Below, in pieces: positions 1 through 11,825 of a DNA stretch of 64,000 nucleotides. The notes below the pieces were generated by a model, which worked only from the letters and a program-made list of their open reading frames with translations, searched no databases and had not been told where the DNA came from. Made by a program: the position numbers and the translations under genes. The stretch is from assembly GCF_001704415.2 (NCBI RefSeq), contig NC_030814.1, forward strand, positions 70,053,121 through 70,117,120, read 5' to 3'. Numbering within the stretch: the stretch's first letter is position 1; each line of letters opens with the position of its first letter. Source of the stretch: Capra hircus (lineage: Eukaryota > Chordata > Mammalia > Artiodactyla > Bovidae).

Positions 1-1400
1 AAGAAATTCACAATCTGTTATCAAAAGCTGCATTCTAAGAAACTTTGTTCTCTAAACAGAGAGATAAAACCAAATTCCAGTCTGCTACCAGGTTACTGTT
101 AATAACAAAATTTGTTTATCTGGTTAATCTTAGAAAAGTCTTTTTCATAACTTTTGAAGAAGAAGCAGTATTCCTCTAAAGGCATCAGAACAAAGCCATG
201 GAAAGTATGTTTAACATCTGATTATATCGCAATTGACAAAGGAACCTGGTAATTGCTGTGACATGTAACACTTTAATATGATAACTAGAATTAAAATTGA
301 CAATATTGTATCAGGACATATCAGATCTTTATGAATTCCACAGAATTTAGGATATCTATATTAGTAAAATCAACCATACAGTATAACCTGAGAAGATTTA
401 TCATTACTTCAACACTACTTCCCATGTAATTTCACGTGTCGAATGAACCCATGTAGTTTATTACCTCTCTGTGGGAGATCTCAGGGCTCTCTGAAGCATC
501 CCAAAGTCAGCGAGAGGTCAAAAGAACTCATTAGAATTTAATCTTAGGAAGTTTTGCCCAACATTAACAGGGTTTATAACACTCAATCAGATGGGATCAT
601 ATAGGTCATTGTGAAACAGCAGTTATCTGCTTAGCCACAGTTAACAAAAGATTTCAAAGGTGAACATATAAGAAATCACTTCAGAGGTAAAGACACTTAA
701 AATCCATTATCAAAAGCAGTTCAGCATCTATTTTATGCACAAAACTATTTTCTTGGAGTCCACTTTCAATAAAATCTTTCTCTTTTTTTAAAAAATCACT
801 TTGTTCATTTTAAAACAGCCACCTGTAATCAGACCTACTTTCTTTTTTTTCTTAATAAAATGTAATTTCATTCCTCATAGTTTTTTCTTTTCTAAAAGCA
901 CATCCTATTTTCCTTAAGCAACCATTAACTGTCCTTTATATTAGCATACTGTAGATTGTTGAACATAAATACCAGTGATAATTTCTAAAAACATTTGCTT
1001 TCTTATACAGAACATCTCAGGGTGGCGCCAAACATATTCATTAATAGTCCAAAATCTCTTTAGCTTCCCTGTGAGAGGAAGTTAACGTTCAGTAATTAAT
1101 ATTTTCAAATCTTATTTTGTTGACCTAGCTATTCAATAAATTTTCATCACTTATTTTAGCATAACTCTAGAAATTCAAGTTACCCCAACCTGGAGAGACT
1201 AATTTAGACAGACAATTCTAAAATACAATTATTCTTAATAGAGTTTATTTAAAAGCTCTTGTCCTATTTATATTTCTCTTTTTTTAAGAAAAAATTTCTT
1301 CACTTGAGTTACTTTCCTTGTTGACAAATTTAGCTTACATTAGAGCTAGGCACAATAAAAGTATTATACAATGTTGATGACTCAAGACATGTCTTAATTA
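1..1400. other. AT-rich intergenic sequence, no gene seen
   Basis: This stretch is AT-rich and has no open frame with recognisable protein similarity. No SINE or LINE signature is visible. It may hold old, unrecognised repeat sequence next to the LTR that begins at 1401. Confidence 0.5.
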
Positions 1401-1913
1401 TGTCAGGCGAGTGTATTTCCCTCAGTTCTGTCTCATCACAACAAAGATTTGGAGTGACGGACATTAAAGCCCTCGGCATGTCACAGCTCTCGGATCTCGG
1501 ACAGACCGTGTTATAGCTCTCAGGTCTCAAAAGGACCATGTTATAGCTCTTAGACAAATCAGTGTTACAGCTCCTTGTTACAGCTCTATTTTGTTTAGAT
1601 AATAGCAGGACAACCCATCCTCGAGGCATGAGGGGATGTTGACCCAAAGACACGAAGAGAAGAGTGCCCCAGAGCACAGGAAAGAGAGAGAGCCCCGGCC
1701 CTTTGGCTCTTCGGCTCTTCTTTTTATGCATTTTTTTCTCCCCCTGGGCCTGCCCTAGGTAAATTGGGCTAGTCAGGAGTGTTGTTTGTTCTACCTGAGG
1801 TCCTCACTCCGGTCCTTGGACCTTCCTTTGTTCTATTTTTGAGGGCTTTTCCCTTCCTTGTCTTTTAGCCACCGCCATTCTGGACTCCTGTTTCCTATTC
1901 TAACTACCTAACA
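1401..1913 (-). mobile_element. Solo LTR of an endogenous retrovirus, minus strand
   Basis: Read on the minus strand, the element starts TGTTAGG at 1913 and ends in CA at 1401, about 513 bp. A TATA-like GCATAAAAAG lies at 1720-1729. The downstream half holds short tandem repeats and a 3' end that I recall as typical of bovine class II (betaretrovirus-like) LTRs. Neither flank shows a clear primer-binding site or polypurine tract, so I read it as a solo LTR. The flanks are similar (TTAATTA and ATTAGAT) but not an exact target duplication. The 133-residue frame across it is not a gene. Confidence 0.6.
1481..1588 (-). repeat. Short tandem repeats inside the LTR
   Basis: AGCTCT (or AGCTCC) recurs at 1485, 1515, 1545, 1569 and 1582. 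The first two units are 30 bp, followed by shortened units of 24 and 13 bp. Each longer unit ends in a GTGTTAT-like or CATGTTAT-like block. The array lies in what would be the R/U5 part of the minus-strand LTR. Confidence 0.75.
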
Positions 1914-2288
1914 ATTAGATTAGCAAACACACATTAATACTAGATATTTAATATTGAATATTTCCCAGTTCACGTGAACCTGAAATTCATTTAGGTTAAT
2001 TTTCTCTTGTAATTGATTTGCAAGCACTTAACTATTCTTGAAGCCAATTGAATTAGAGCTCATTTACTAATTAACCCATATTATCAAAAAAAAAAAAAAA
2101 AAGACGCAGACTGAGACATAGATAAATCCAGACAGACAGAGATCTCATAGTTTTCCACTTGAGATTTAAAATGTCTCTTTGACTCTTTTCTCTCTTTAGT
2201 TTTTTAACCTTGGCTTGAAATTCTAATTTTCTCAAGGCTGAAATCTCTGGCAAATTGGGCTCTGTATTTCAAGGACGTGGCAAATGTT

Positions 2289-2474
2289 GCATGCTGTGCT
2301 AAATCACTTCAGTTGTCTCCAAGTCTATGTGACCCCATGGACTGTAGCCCACCAGTTTCCTCTGTTCATGGGATCTTCCAGGAGATCCTCCCAACCCAGG
2401 GATTAAACCCATGTCTCTTGAATCACCTACATTGGCAGACAGATTCTCTGCCACTAGCACCATCTGGAAAGCCC
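2289..2474 (-). mobile_element. Bov-tA SINE
   Basis: The reverse complement is a ruminant tRNA-derived SINE. A degenerate tRNA-like head lies at the right end (near 2470), followed by the block encoding 'catggactgtagcccacc' and the 'acttcag' tail. The left flank (GGCAAATGTT) and right flank (AGGCAAAGTT) look like a decayed target duplication. Confidence 0.85.
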
Positions 2475-3196
2475 AGGCAAAGTTTAGCTTCAAGTTTCTT
2501 TTCTAGGCAGGCCTTTGTAAAAAGCTAGCTGTTTTTAATTACATATGCAAAAAGAGCTGGTTTTGCAGTTTCAAAGGAAAAAAAAATCATTTTAACCAGT
2601 TTTCTGCAGAGTCTAAAGAATATCATGGCCATCTTGTGTCATAAAAGTCATCTTTCCTTTCTCCTGTGTTTCATAGTTTTACAGCTAAAATATAGACCAA
2701 GTAGTGTTCAAATTGGCTCTGGTAACAGGTGCAGGAAAAAAAAAAGCTTGCTATAGCAGGAGAAGGAGTGGAGGAAGTTGGGCTTCCCCTGCCCCCACTG
2801 AGAGATAGGGGAAAATAGAAGGGGATTAGCTGATGGAGAGGGAGACAGTGGCAGATGGGGCCCAGAGGCTGGGGGGGCAGGGGAGAATGGGGTGAGGGGA
2901 AGGGGCAACATGGTGTAAGGCAGCAACAGGACAAAGAAAGGAGAAAGAAAGGGGGATGGGGGACACTGTTAGAGCTGTGGGCTATCTCCAGGGAGAGCCA
3001 ACTTAAAAAGTGAAGATATGATCAACTAAAATATAATTTTGGCATTGTAACATGAACAATCGTCCTCACAAATAGCATAATTCTTTTTTCCAATTGTAAC
3101 TTCTTTTCAGACAATTTTAAGTTAAATTCATGTGCCTTCCAGTAAGGAGAGAGGAGGATCCAGCCTCTCACCTAGCACGGCACATTCTTAACCTTG
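2475..3196. other. Intergenic, no gene seen
   Basis: No supported gene. It includes a purine-rich stretch at about 2740-2960 (GGGGA and GAAAG runs). The open frames reported over the opposite strand of that stretch reflect its low complexity. Confidence 0.5.
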
Positions 3197-3209
3197 CTCA
3201 GTCATTCTT

Positions 3210-4118
3210 CAGTTCAGTTCAGTTCAGTTCAGTCACTCAGTCGTGTCCAACTCTTTGCGACCCCATGACTCGCAGCAAGCCAGGCCTCCCTGTTCCTCAC
3301 CAGCTCCCAGCATTTACTTAAACTCATGTCCATCGAGTCAATGATGCCATCCAGACATCTCATCCTCTGTCATCCCCTTCTCCTCCTGCCCCCAATCCCT
3401 CCCAGCATCAGAGTCTTTTCCAATGAGTCAACTCTTCACATGAGGTGGCCAAAGTACTGGAGTTTCAGCTTCAGCATCATTCCCTCCAAAGAAATCCCAG
3501 GGCTGATCTCCTTCAGAATGGACTGGTTGGATCTCCTTACAGTCCAAGGGACTTTCAAGAGTCTTCTCCAACACAACAGTTCAAAAGCATCAATTCTTTC
3601 ATGCTCAGCTTTCTTCACAGTCCAACTCTCACATCCATACAGAACCGCTGGAAAAACCATAGCCTTGACTAGACAGACCTTTGTTGGCAAAGTAATGTCT
3701 TTGCTTTTCAACATGCTATCTAGGTTGGTCATAACTTTCCTTCCAAGGAGTAAGCATCTTTTAATTTCATGGCTGCAATCACCATCTGCAGTGATTTTGG
3801 AGCCCAAAAAAATAAAGTCTAACACTGTTTCCACTGTTTCCCCATCTATTTGCAATGAAGTGATGGGACTAGATGCCATGATCTTGGTTTTCTGAATGTT
3901 GAGCTTTAAGCCAACTTTTTCACTCTCCTCTTTCACTTTCATCAAGAGGCTTTTTAGTTCCTCTTTACTTTCTGCCGTAAAGGTGGTGTCATCTGCATAT
4001 CTGAGGTTATTGATATTTCTCCTGGCAATCTTGATTCCAGCTTGTGCTTCTTCCAATCCAGCGTTTCTCATGATGTACTCTGCATATAAGTTAAATAAGC
4101 AGGGTGACAATATACAGC
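3210..4118 (-). mobile_element. 5'-truncated BovB LINE, with exact 13-bp target duplication
   Basis: The 3' end is at 3210, with the AGTTC-repeat tail seen on the plus strand. The minus strand encodes the C-terminal part of the BovB reverse transcriptase, including the YADDTT catalytic motif in the 224-residue frame at 3436-4110. CTCAGTCATTCTT flanks both ends (3197-3209 and 4119-4131), so both boundaries are exact. At about 909 bp it is heavily 5'-truncated and cannot move itself. Confidence 0.95.
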
Positions 4119-4131
4119 CTCAGTCATTCTT

Positions 4132-4813
4132 AACCTTTCTCAATCAGCACAAGCCGCAAACATTCAATAGCTTCTTAAGCTTTGGCCTGCTTTAATTTAA
4201 GTTTCCAATTCTCACACAATTCAATGAATACATCCTGTTCATTAGCTAGTGAGCAATAAGGTGAATCTTTCCATCCAGGAATAAAAACGTCATCAACCTT
4301 AATCTCTTACTTCTTAGAGTGGCATTCTGTCTCACAAATCCTGCTCACAGCACCAATTAATGTTTTGCCGAAAGTTTTCACTTTAATCTCAGGTTCAAAA
4401 GATTTGTTAAAAAAGTAAACCACTCATTATATACAAACAAATAATACAAATATTTATTAGAGAATTATCTAGCTTACTTTCAACATACTAACATTAAAAG
4501 AAAAAAGAAATAGAACAGAAGATACACCCCCAAATTGGGTTTTGACCAACATCCAGACTTAATTAGTGCTGGGAAGTCCTGTGTTATAGCACATCTGGAC
4601 TCCCAGTTGGGAAAATGTCCCAGGTAGCACATCTGCTCCGTGGGTGAGACTTCAAAGATTGCACTTCAGAGTTCCTGCTTACAATGCTAGGACGGATGCG
4701 AACTGATATCATCCTCAATTTGTGACCCAATTGCAAGCCTGGTTTCTTGTTAATGCTGTCTATCTTGCCCTGTAAAACTCGGAATGTTGTTAAGCCTGGG
4801 ATTTGGTTGGCCA
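4132..4813. other. Flanking sequence, possibly retroviral remnant
   Basis: No intact gene. Read on the minus strand, a TGGTGCTGTGAGC-like string near 4340-4360 resembles a retroviral primer-binding region, and the AT-rich stretch at 4380-4500 could be LTR. This is weak; there is no recognisable gag, pol or env frame. Confidence 0.3.
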
Positions 4814-4825
4814 GGCCCCTTCCAG

Positions 4826-5329
4826 TTCAGTTCAGTTCAGTCGCTCAGTCTTGTCCGACTATTTGCGCCCCCACAGACTGCAGAACGCCAGGCCTCCCTG
4901 TCTATCACCAACTCCCGGAGCTTGCTCAAACTTATGTCCATCGAGTCAGTGATGCCATCCAACCATCTCATCCTGTGTCATCCCCTTCTCCTCCCACCTT
5001 CAATCTTTCCCAGTATCAGGGTCTTTTTAAATGAGTCAGTTCTATCACGTGGCCAAAGTATTAGAGTTTCAGCTTCAGCATCAGTCCTTCCAATGAATAT
5101 TCAGGACTGATTTCCTTTAGGATTGACTGGTTTGATCTCTGTGCAGTACAAGGGACTCTCTAGAGTCTTCTCCAACACCACAGTTCAAAAGCATCAGTTC
5201 TTCAGCGCTCAGCTTTCTTCACAGTCCCACTCTCACATCCATACTTGACTATTGGAAAAACCACAGCTTTGACTAGACGGACCTTTGTAAAAAGTAATGT
5301 ATCTGCTTTTTAATATGCTGTCTAGGTTG
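4826..5329 (-). mobile_element. 5'-truncated BovB LINE
   Basis: BovB 3' end in antisense, starting with the AGTTC-repeat tail. It carries the same blocks as the other BovB 3' ends in the window. It is flanked by GGCCCCTTCCAG (4814-4825) and GGCCCCCTCCAG (5330-5341), a 12-bp target duplication with one difference. About 500 bp is retained, with small internal deletions. Confidence 0.9.
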
Positions 5330-5504
5330 GGCCCCCTCCAGGGGCCCAATTTCAAGATTCCTCCCCCATTTTATCTCTCCTGCTGCAAGTCTTGCACTCA
5401 CAGCAGGCAGTCACTCCCAGTCACTCCTAGTCAAGGCAGTGTCCAGCAGGTTAGAAACAAGGTCAAAGGCCCACTCAGCTTTGTCTCTGAAGCTAAGCAA
5501 AACT

Positions 5505-5768
5505 ATTTATTTAATTTCCCTAACACTCTTCAAAACAGTCCTTCAGAGCAATCTGAGAGGCTGTTTCCTAGGCTGAAATCTTCAGTAATGCCCTTGAAAG
5601 TGAAAGTGAAAGTGAAGCCGCTCAGTCGCCTCGGAATCTTTGCAACCCCATGGACTGTAGCCTACCAGGCTCCTCTGTCCATGGGATTTTCCAGGCAATA
5701 GTCCTGGAGTGGGTTGCCATTTTAATGCCCTTAATAAAAGATAATTCTCAACTTTTAGATTCTACGTT
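5505..5768 (+). mobile_element. Old LTR 3' portion interrupted by a SINE
   Basis: Sense-strand LTR signature: a GAGAGGCTGTTTCC block, then AATAAAAG and TTCTCAACTTTTAG. The same block occurs in antisense at 8738-8925, 26046-26510, 32036-32530 and 35425-35660. A SINE at 5596-5723 splits it just before the polyadenylation signal. The outer boundaries are approximate. Confidence 0.6.
5596..5723 (-). mobile_element. 5'-truncated Bov-tA SINE nested in an LTR
   Basis: The 3' half of a Bov-tA SINE in antisense, lacking the tRNA head. TAATGCCCTT occurs on both sides (5586-5595 and 5723-5732), giving a target duplication of about 10 bp. Removing the insert restores a continuous LTR sequence. Confidence 0.88.
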
Positions 5769-6488
5769 TTTTTGTTTTTTGTTTTTTTTTAGTTGACAGA
5801 AGTAGCTAAGAGCGCAGAACTTGAAAATGGTTTCTTTCCACCTTGGTTAATGTGTGTGCATGTGGTCACCTCTGCTGATGGGTACTGAATTTGGACCAGT
5901 AGAAATGGAGTTAGAGTGAAGCAGAGACTAAAAGTCTTATACCCTGGAGTTTCCAACACCCATGAGTTGGAAAATGAAGGGCTTGATTAGGCGAAACCTC
6001 TTCCAGACACTGTTTTTTTAGTTTCTGATCCCTATTAAGTTGGGGTCATATACAACAGTTTAAAGGAAGAGTGGGGAGTCAGAGCTGTTTCTCAAATAAA
6101 CCTGTGCATTTGTGAAGTGGCATATGTCCATAATTGTTTATTACAGATTTACCATAGATGGAAAGAACCCAGACCTATCCATGGAGACTAGCTAGGTATG
6201 TGATGATGCATCCATATGAGTAGAACATTGTGTGACATGAAAGAATGAGAATGTTTTCTATGTGCTGACATAGAAAGATCTCTACACTAGATCGTTTAGT
6301 GAGAATGGGTGCCTATTGTGCTAATTTTGCAGGGGAAAAAATAATCAATGTTAATTCCTCACATATGCATAAAGAAGCTATGAAAATATATCTACAAAAA
6401 ATTAGGCTGGCATGTAAGAAGACTCACATGGAATATAAATAACAAATAAATAAAACTTTTTAAAGACATAAAAGACTTACATAAAGAA
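5769..6488. other. Intergenic, no gene seen
   Basis: Begins with a T-rich tract (5766-5791). No recognisable gene or recent repeat is visible. Confidence 0.5.
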
Positions 6489-6500
6489 GACTTATTCACA

Positions 6501-7473
6501 ATCAAAAAATGGGCCAAAGAACTAAATAGACATTTCTCCAAAGAAGACATACGGATGGCTAACAAACACATGAAAAGATGCTCAACATCACTCATTATTA
6601 GAGAAATGCAAATCAAAACCACAATGAGGTACCACTTCACACCAGTCAGAATGTCTGCGATCCAAAAATCTGCAAACAATAAATGCTGGAGAGGGTGTGG
6701 AGAAAAGGGAACCCTCCTACACTGTTGGTGGGAATGCAAACAAGTACAACCACTATGGAAACCAGTGTGGAGATTCCTTAAAAAATTGCAAATAGAACTG
6801 CCATATGACCCAGCAATCCCACTTCTGGGCATACACACCGAGGAAACCAGAATTGAAAGAGACACATGTACCCCAATGTTCATCACAGCACTGTTTATAA
6901 TAGCCAGGACATGGAAACAACCTAGATGTCCATCAGCAGATGAATGGATAAGAAAGCTGTGGTACATATACACAATGGAGTATTCCTCAGCCGTTAGAAA
7001 GAATACATTTGAATCAGTTCTGATGAGATGGATGAAACTGGAGCCGATTATACAGAGTGAAGTAAGCCAGAAAGAAAAACACCAATACAGTATACTAACA
7101 CATATATATGGAATTTAGAAAGATGGCAATGATGACCCTGTATGCAAGACAGCAAAAAAGACACAGATATGTATAGCGGACTTTTGGACTCAGAAGGAGA
7201 GGGAGAGGGTGGGATGATTTGGGAGAATGGCATTGAAACATGTATACTATCATGTAAGAATCGAATCGCCAGTCATGTCCGATGCAGGATACAGCATGCT
7301 TGGGGCTGGTGCACGGGGATGACCCAGAGGGATGTTGTGGGGAGGGAGGTGGGAGGGGGGTTCATGTTTGGGATCGCATGTACATCCGTGGTGGATTCAT
7401 GTCAATGTACGGCAAAACCAATACAGTATTGTAAAGTAAAATAAAGTAAAAATAAAAATTAAAAAAAAAAGAC
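6501..7473 (+). mobile_element. 5'-truncated L1 LINE with 12-bp target duplication
   Basis: The 3' end of a bovine-type L1. The 187-residue frame at 6555-7118 is the C-terminus of ORF2p, with a CWRGCGEKGTLLHCWWEC zinc-knuckle-like segment. A 3' UTR and an A-rich tail follow, ending at 7473. GACTTATTCACA flanks both ends (6489-6500 and 7474-7485). Confidence 0.95.
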
Positions 7474-7586
7474 GACTTATTCACATGTTAGAACTTCACT
7501 ATTGTAGTAGTGTAGTGACCAGTATATAGTATGATCAGTCATTCTGTGGATTCAATTCAATCTTAGTCAAAACTTCAGAAAGATTA

Positions 7587-7645
7587 AGGGATTGATGGAT
7601 GGGATGGATGGATGGACTGAAGGAAGGATGGGTGAACGGATGGGC
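7587..7645. repeat. Degenerate GGAT-type simple repeat
   Basis: A run of GGATGGAT-like and GGAAGGAT-like units next to the 3' end of the following L1. It may derive from that insertion's tail. Confidence 0.6.
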
Positions 7646-8322
7646 TTGTGTTTTTTTAATATCCCTTCCCTTTTGAACCTCCCTCCCATCTCCCTCTTCA
7701 TCCCACCCCTGTAGGTTGATACAGAACCCCTGTTTGAGTTTCCTGAGACATACAGCAAATTCCCATTGATTATCTGTTTAACATATGGTAGTGTAAGTTT
7801 CCATGTTACTCTTCCCATACATCTCACCCTCTTCTTCCCTCTCCCCATGTCCATAAGTCTATTCTCTATGTCTCTTTCTCCATTGCTGCCCTGTAAATAA
7901 ATTCTTCAGTACTATTTTTCTAGATTCCATATATATGCATTAGAATATGATATTTACCTTTCTCTTTCTGACTTACTTCACTCTGTATAATAGGTTCTAG
8001 GTTTACCCACCTTATTAGAACTGACTCAAATATGTTGCTTTTTATGGCTGAGTAATATTCCATTGTGTTTATGTACCACAACTTCTTTATCCATTCACCT
8101 GTCAATGGATATCTAGGTTGCATCCATGTTCTAGCTATTGTAAATAGCGCTTCAATGAACAATGGGATACATGTGTCTCTTTCAATTTTGGTTTCCTCAG
8201 GGTATATGCCTAGGAGTGGGATTGCTGGGTCATATGGTGCTTTTATTCTTAGTTTTTTAAGGAATCTCCATACCATCTTCCATAGTGGCTATATCAATTT
8301 ACATTCCCACTAACAGTGCAAT
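7646..8322 (-). mobile_element. 5'-truncated L1 LINE, minus strand
   Basis: Antisense L1 3' UTR plus the end of ORF2. The minus-strand frame at 7920-8276 gives the ORF2p C-terminus (RFLKKL..YDPAIPLLGIYPEETK). It corresponds to the plus-strand L1 copies at 6.5 kb and 20.5 kb. Confidence 0.9.
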
Positions 8323-8737
8323 GGATGGGTTTACCAATTTAATATTCAAAACTAGAGACAAAGTTCACATAGCATAAAATTTACCATTCTAAATGACCAA
8401 CTTCCTGGCTTTAACATTCACAATATTGCACAATATTCATGTAGTTCCAAATATTTTTATTGGCAATGCAAATTCGGAATATTTTCCAGAACATTTTCAA
8501 TACCTGAAAAGAAAACTCTCTCCCCATTGAGCAGTTACTCTTATTTCCCCTCTTCTGATTCTGCTAGCACCTCTTTAAGTTTCTGACGACTGCTACAACA
8601 GAGTACAACAACCTGGTCAGCATACAGAAATGGAAATGCATCTTCTCAAAGTCCTGAAGGCCAAAAGTCTGAAATCAATATGTTGGCAGAAGCATGATAC
8701 TTCCAAGGTTCTAGGGGAGAATTCCACTGTCTGATTT

Positions 8738-8930
8738 CTGAGTCTGAAGAAAAATGCACAACCTAAAAGTTGAGAGTTGTTTTATTCAGTAGACAAAACT
8801 GAGGACTTAAGCCTGGAATGCAGGCTCTCAAATATCTCTAAGGGACTGCTCTGAAGAGGTAAGGGAGGAGCCAGGATATATAGGACGTTCTGCAAAAATG
8901 ACCAGGTTGTTGGATCATCAAGAGATTACT
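8738..8930 (-). mobile_element. LTR fragment, minus strand
   Basis: Antisense copy of the LTR family seen at 5505, 26046, 32036 and 35425. On the minus strand a TATATA box (about 8876-8882) precedes a GAGCAGT block, then AATAAAACAACTC and a TTTTAGGTTGTG end. Only the promoter-proximal to U5 part is clear. Confidence 0.6.
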
Positions 8931-9634
8931 GTTGACAGGGTGTCCACTCTCACCACTATCATTCAACATAGTTTTGGAAGTCCTAGCTACAGCAATCAGA
9001 GAAGAAAAAGAAATTAAAGGAATCCAGATTGAAAAAGAAGTAAAACTCTCACTGTTTGTAGATGACGTGATACTATACTTAGAAAATGCAAAAGAAACTA
9101 GCACAAAATTATTAGAGTTGATCAGCAAATTTAGCAAAGTCTCAGGGTACAAGGTCAATACACAGAAATCACTTGCATTTCTATATACTAACAATGAAAA
9201 ATCAGAAAGAGAAATTAAGGAATCAATCCCATCCACCATTGCAACAAAAAGAATAAAATATCTTGGAATAAGCCTACCTAAGGAGACAAAAGAACTGTAT
9301 ATGGAAAATTATAAGACACTGATGAAAGAAATCAAGGACGACATAAACAGATGGAGAAGTATTCCCTGTTCCTGGGTAAGAAAAATCAATATTGTGAAAA
9401 TGACTATACTACCAAATGTGATCTACAGATTCAATGTAATCCCTGTCAAATTACCAAAGGCATTTTTCACAGAACTAGAACAAAATATTTCACGATCATA
9501 TGAAAGCACAAAAGACCCCAAATAGCCAAAGCAGTCTTGAGAAAGAAGAATGGAGCTGGAGGAATCAACCTTCTGACTTCAGACTATACTACAAAGCTAC
9601 AGTCATCAAGATAGTAAGATATTGGCACAAAAAC

Positions 9635-9637
<3 letters not shown>
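8931..9637 (+). mobile_element. L1 ORF2 fragment (reverse transcriptase region)
   Basis: The frame at 8932-9525 matches L1 ORF2p: GCPLSPLSFNIVLEVLA, then FVDDVILY at the catalytic FxDD position, then the connection region. It ends at a TA repeat. Both ends are broken and no tail is seen. Confidence 0.9.

Positions 9638-9665
<28 letters not shown>
9638..9665. repeat. (AT)n microsatellite
   Basis: An uninterrupted AT run of about 28 bp at the junction between oppositely oriented L1 pieces. Confidence 0.95.
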
Positions 9666-9668
<3 letters not shown>

Positions 9669-9710
9669 CCATAAAAGATAAATTCACAGAAAAAGAATGC
9701 CTCTAAGTTA

Positions 9711-9876
9711 TTCTTTTGCATGTAATTGTCCAATTTTCCCAGAACCACTTATTGAAGAGGCTATCTTTGCCCCATTGTATTTTCTTGCTTCCTTTGTCAA
9801 AAGTAAGGTACCCAAGTGTGTGTGGGCTTATCTCTGGGCTCTCTAGCTTGTTCTATTGGTCTATATTTGGTTTTTT
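9711..9876 (-). mobile_element. L1 ORF2 fragment, inverted relative to its neighbour
   Basis: Antisense L1 ORF2. Its sense-direction start (near 9876) is the L1 segment that normally follows the end of the plus-strand fragment at 9637. The piece therefore looks inverted in place. Confidence 0.75.
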
Positions 9877-10228
9877 TTAGTGTAGATTGTCATCCTGATT
9901 CTAAAATTCATGTAGATGTGCCAAGGGCCATGAATTAGCAAGACAGCTCTTGGGTTCCAAGACTGGTTCTCTGGAAACCTTTTAGGGACCAAGAACCTGC
10001 TCCCTTTTGCCAGCTCCATATAGGTGGGAAAGACATCTTAGGAGAGGAGAAGTGCAAGGAAGTCACAACCCAGGGAAGTTGTTCAATGTCCAGGGAGGCT
10101 GACACTGTCTATCTTCCTGAGGCAGATGGTTTCAGACATGGGAGACAGCATAGGAACTGAGATTATGTGAAGAGCTGCAGAGGCATGACTAAGAGCAGAT
10201 TTCAAAGCAGTGGAATGGGAGGAGGCTT
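9877..10228. other. Intergenic, no gene seen
   Basis: No gene or clear repeat recognised. Confidence 0.5.
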
Positions 10229-10439
10229 GTGAGTGCTAAGTCACTTCAGTCATGTCCTCCTCTTTGCGACCCTATGAACTGTTGCCTGCTAGGCTCCTCT
10301 GTCCATGGGATTCTCCAGGCAAGAACACTGGAGTGGACTGCCATTTCCTTCTCCAGGGGATATTCCTGAACCAGGGAATGAATCTGGGTCTCCTGCATTG
10401 CAGGCAGATTCTTTACTATTTGAGCTACTAGGGGAGCCC
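10229..10439 (-). mobile_element. Bov-tA SINE, nearly complete
   Basis: Antisense Bov-tA with the tRNA-like head at its right end (10375-10439), the tRNA-unrelated body, and the CTTCAGT-type tail at the left. The 65-residue plus-strand frame over it is not a gene. Confidence 0.9.
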
Positions 10440-11825
10440 TATCAGTCTGTTATTACTCACTGCACTGTTCGTCATCTGATGTTCCTGTTTACAGAGCAAT
10501 GAGGACTTGACTGTTTGCCAGGATAATTCTGCCTGGTCTTACTCTTCCTTCTCCCTCCTTTCTTTCCTCCTTCTGTAAAGCAATCACCTGGATTACAGGG
10601 GATTGGTGGTCACCTGCGGGAGGCAGGAACAGAAAGATTTGGAACAATCACTTGTTCACTTTCTTTCTGAGCAAATTCAGAGTCAGGGTGCCAGAACTCC
10701 ACTCTGGAGAGACTGACTCTTGCTCCTCAAGATCCAGTTATCAAGAGATTTTATAGACTGTCCAAGTCCTGTGAATAGAGTACCTATATAGTATCAGATC
10801 AAATTAATGGGCACATCAGAAGTAAGCATGTTTTCTTTTTATTGTCTACATGCATCTAATGTTTTGCCTTAAATAAGTTTAAAAATAAAGTAGAAGCATA
10901 TATATATAAGGTAAACAGTAGGTGCTTAAAAAAAACACAGCTATGTTTATGAATTTTCCACTCTGAGAGTAGAAGTGGGCAAGCACTGTGTTAGACAGTT
11001 CCTTCACTTTGCATGTTGAATTGTGTCTTAGTCCAGTTTTCAAGGAAAACAGAGCCTGAGAAAAATATGTGCTGACTCTTTAACATATCCCTTCAGTGAG
11101 GGCTTCATCTACTTGTCTTCTTTCTATGAATGATTAGAAACACTCCTCATGTGTACCACCACTACAAGGGTGGTCTCAAACTTGAGCATATAGGGGAGTC
11201 CTGCAGAGGAGAAGAGGTCCTAAAAACTGATTCTGGGCCCACCATTGCCTCTCTAATTGAGGAAGTTTTCAGTGGGGCCTAGAATATGAATTCTTAACAA
11301 CACCTCAGGGCACAGTGATACTGAAGATATGGGATTATTCTCTGAGAACCACAAATCATCATCGTGTCACTCCTAAATTTTACTTCAGCACATGTCACCT
11401 CCTCTGCAAGGCTCTGGGCCCTTCAGCTTCAGGCCCTAGCACCCTGCCAGCATTTTGTATAAACAGTGTTTCCTTTGTCATCTTGATAATTTTATTTTAG
11501 AAATGAAGGTGTAAAGAGTCCATGCTGAAATATTGTCTACTGATTGCACCTGTGGGCAGCTGCTCATCACAGCACAAACCTGATTTTGAAGAAGTTGATC
11601 TCCTCCCTCAATACCCACTAGTTCCATGTGTGTAGAGATAACTTTTCTGAAGATCTTGCATTAAATCTGGGAAATTTCAGAGGAAGAAGCTATAAGTAAG
11701 AGATAAAGGAAAAATCAGAGAGAGGAAGAGCTGAGGATGTAGAATACCAGATGTGAAATCAGAGGAGTATTTTATAGCCCAAACCTGCCCTTGCCCTGGA
11801 AGGTGTCTAGGGTAATAGAGGAGGT
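10440..11825. other. Intergenic, no gene seen
   Basis: About 1.4 kb with no long conserved-looking frame and no clear recent repeat. The small frames here are short and lack start context or family resemblance. Confidence 0.5.

Noticed and set aside
1022..1038. TGGCGCCAAACAT resembling a lysine tRNA primer-binding site
   Set aside because: It is on the opposite strand from the nearby LTR and is not adjacent to an LTR end. The match is short and probably accidental.
3326..3895. 189-codon plus-strand frame
   Set aside because: It is antisense to the BovB reverse transcriptase. The same antisense frame recurs at 41.0 and 50.9 kb, so its openness reflects BovB sequence composition.
4132..4500. 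A full endogenous provirus around 4.1-5.8 kb
   Set aside because: Only a weak primer-site-like string and AT-rich sequence are seen; no gag, pol or env frame could be recognised.
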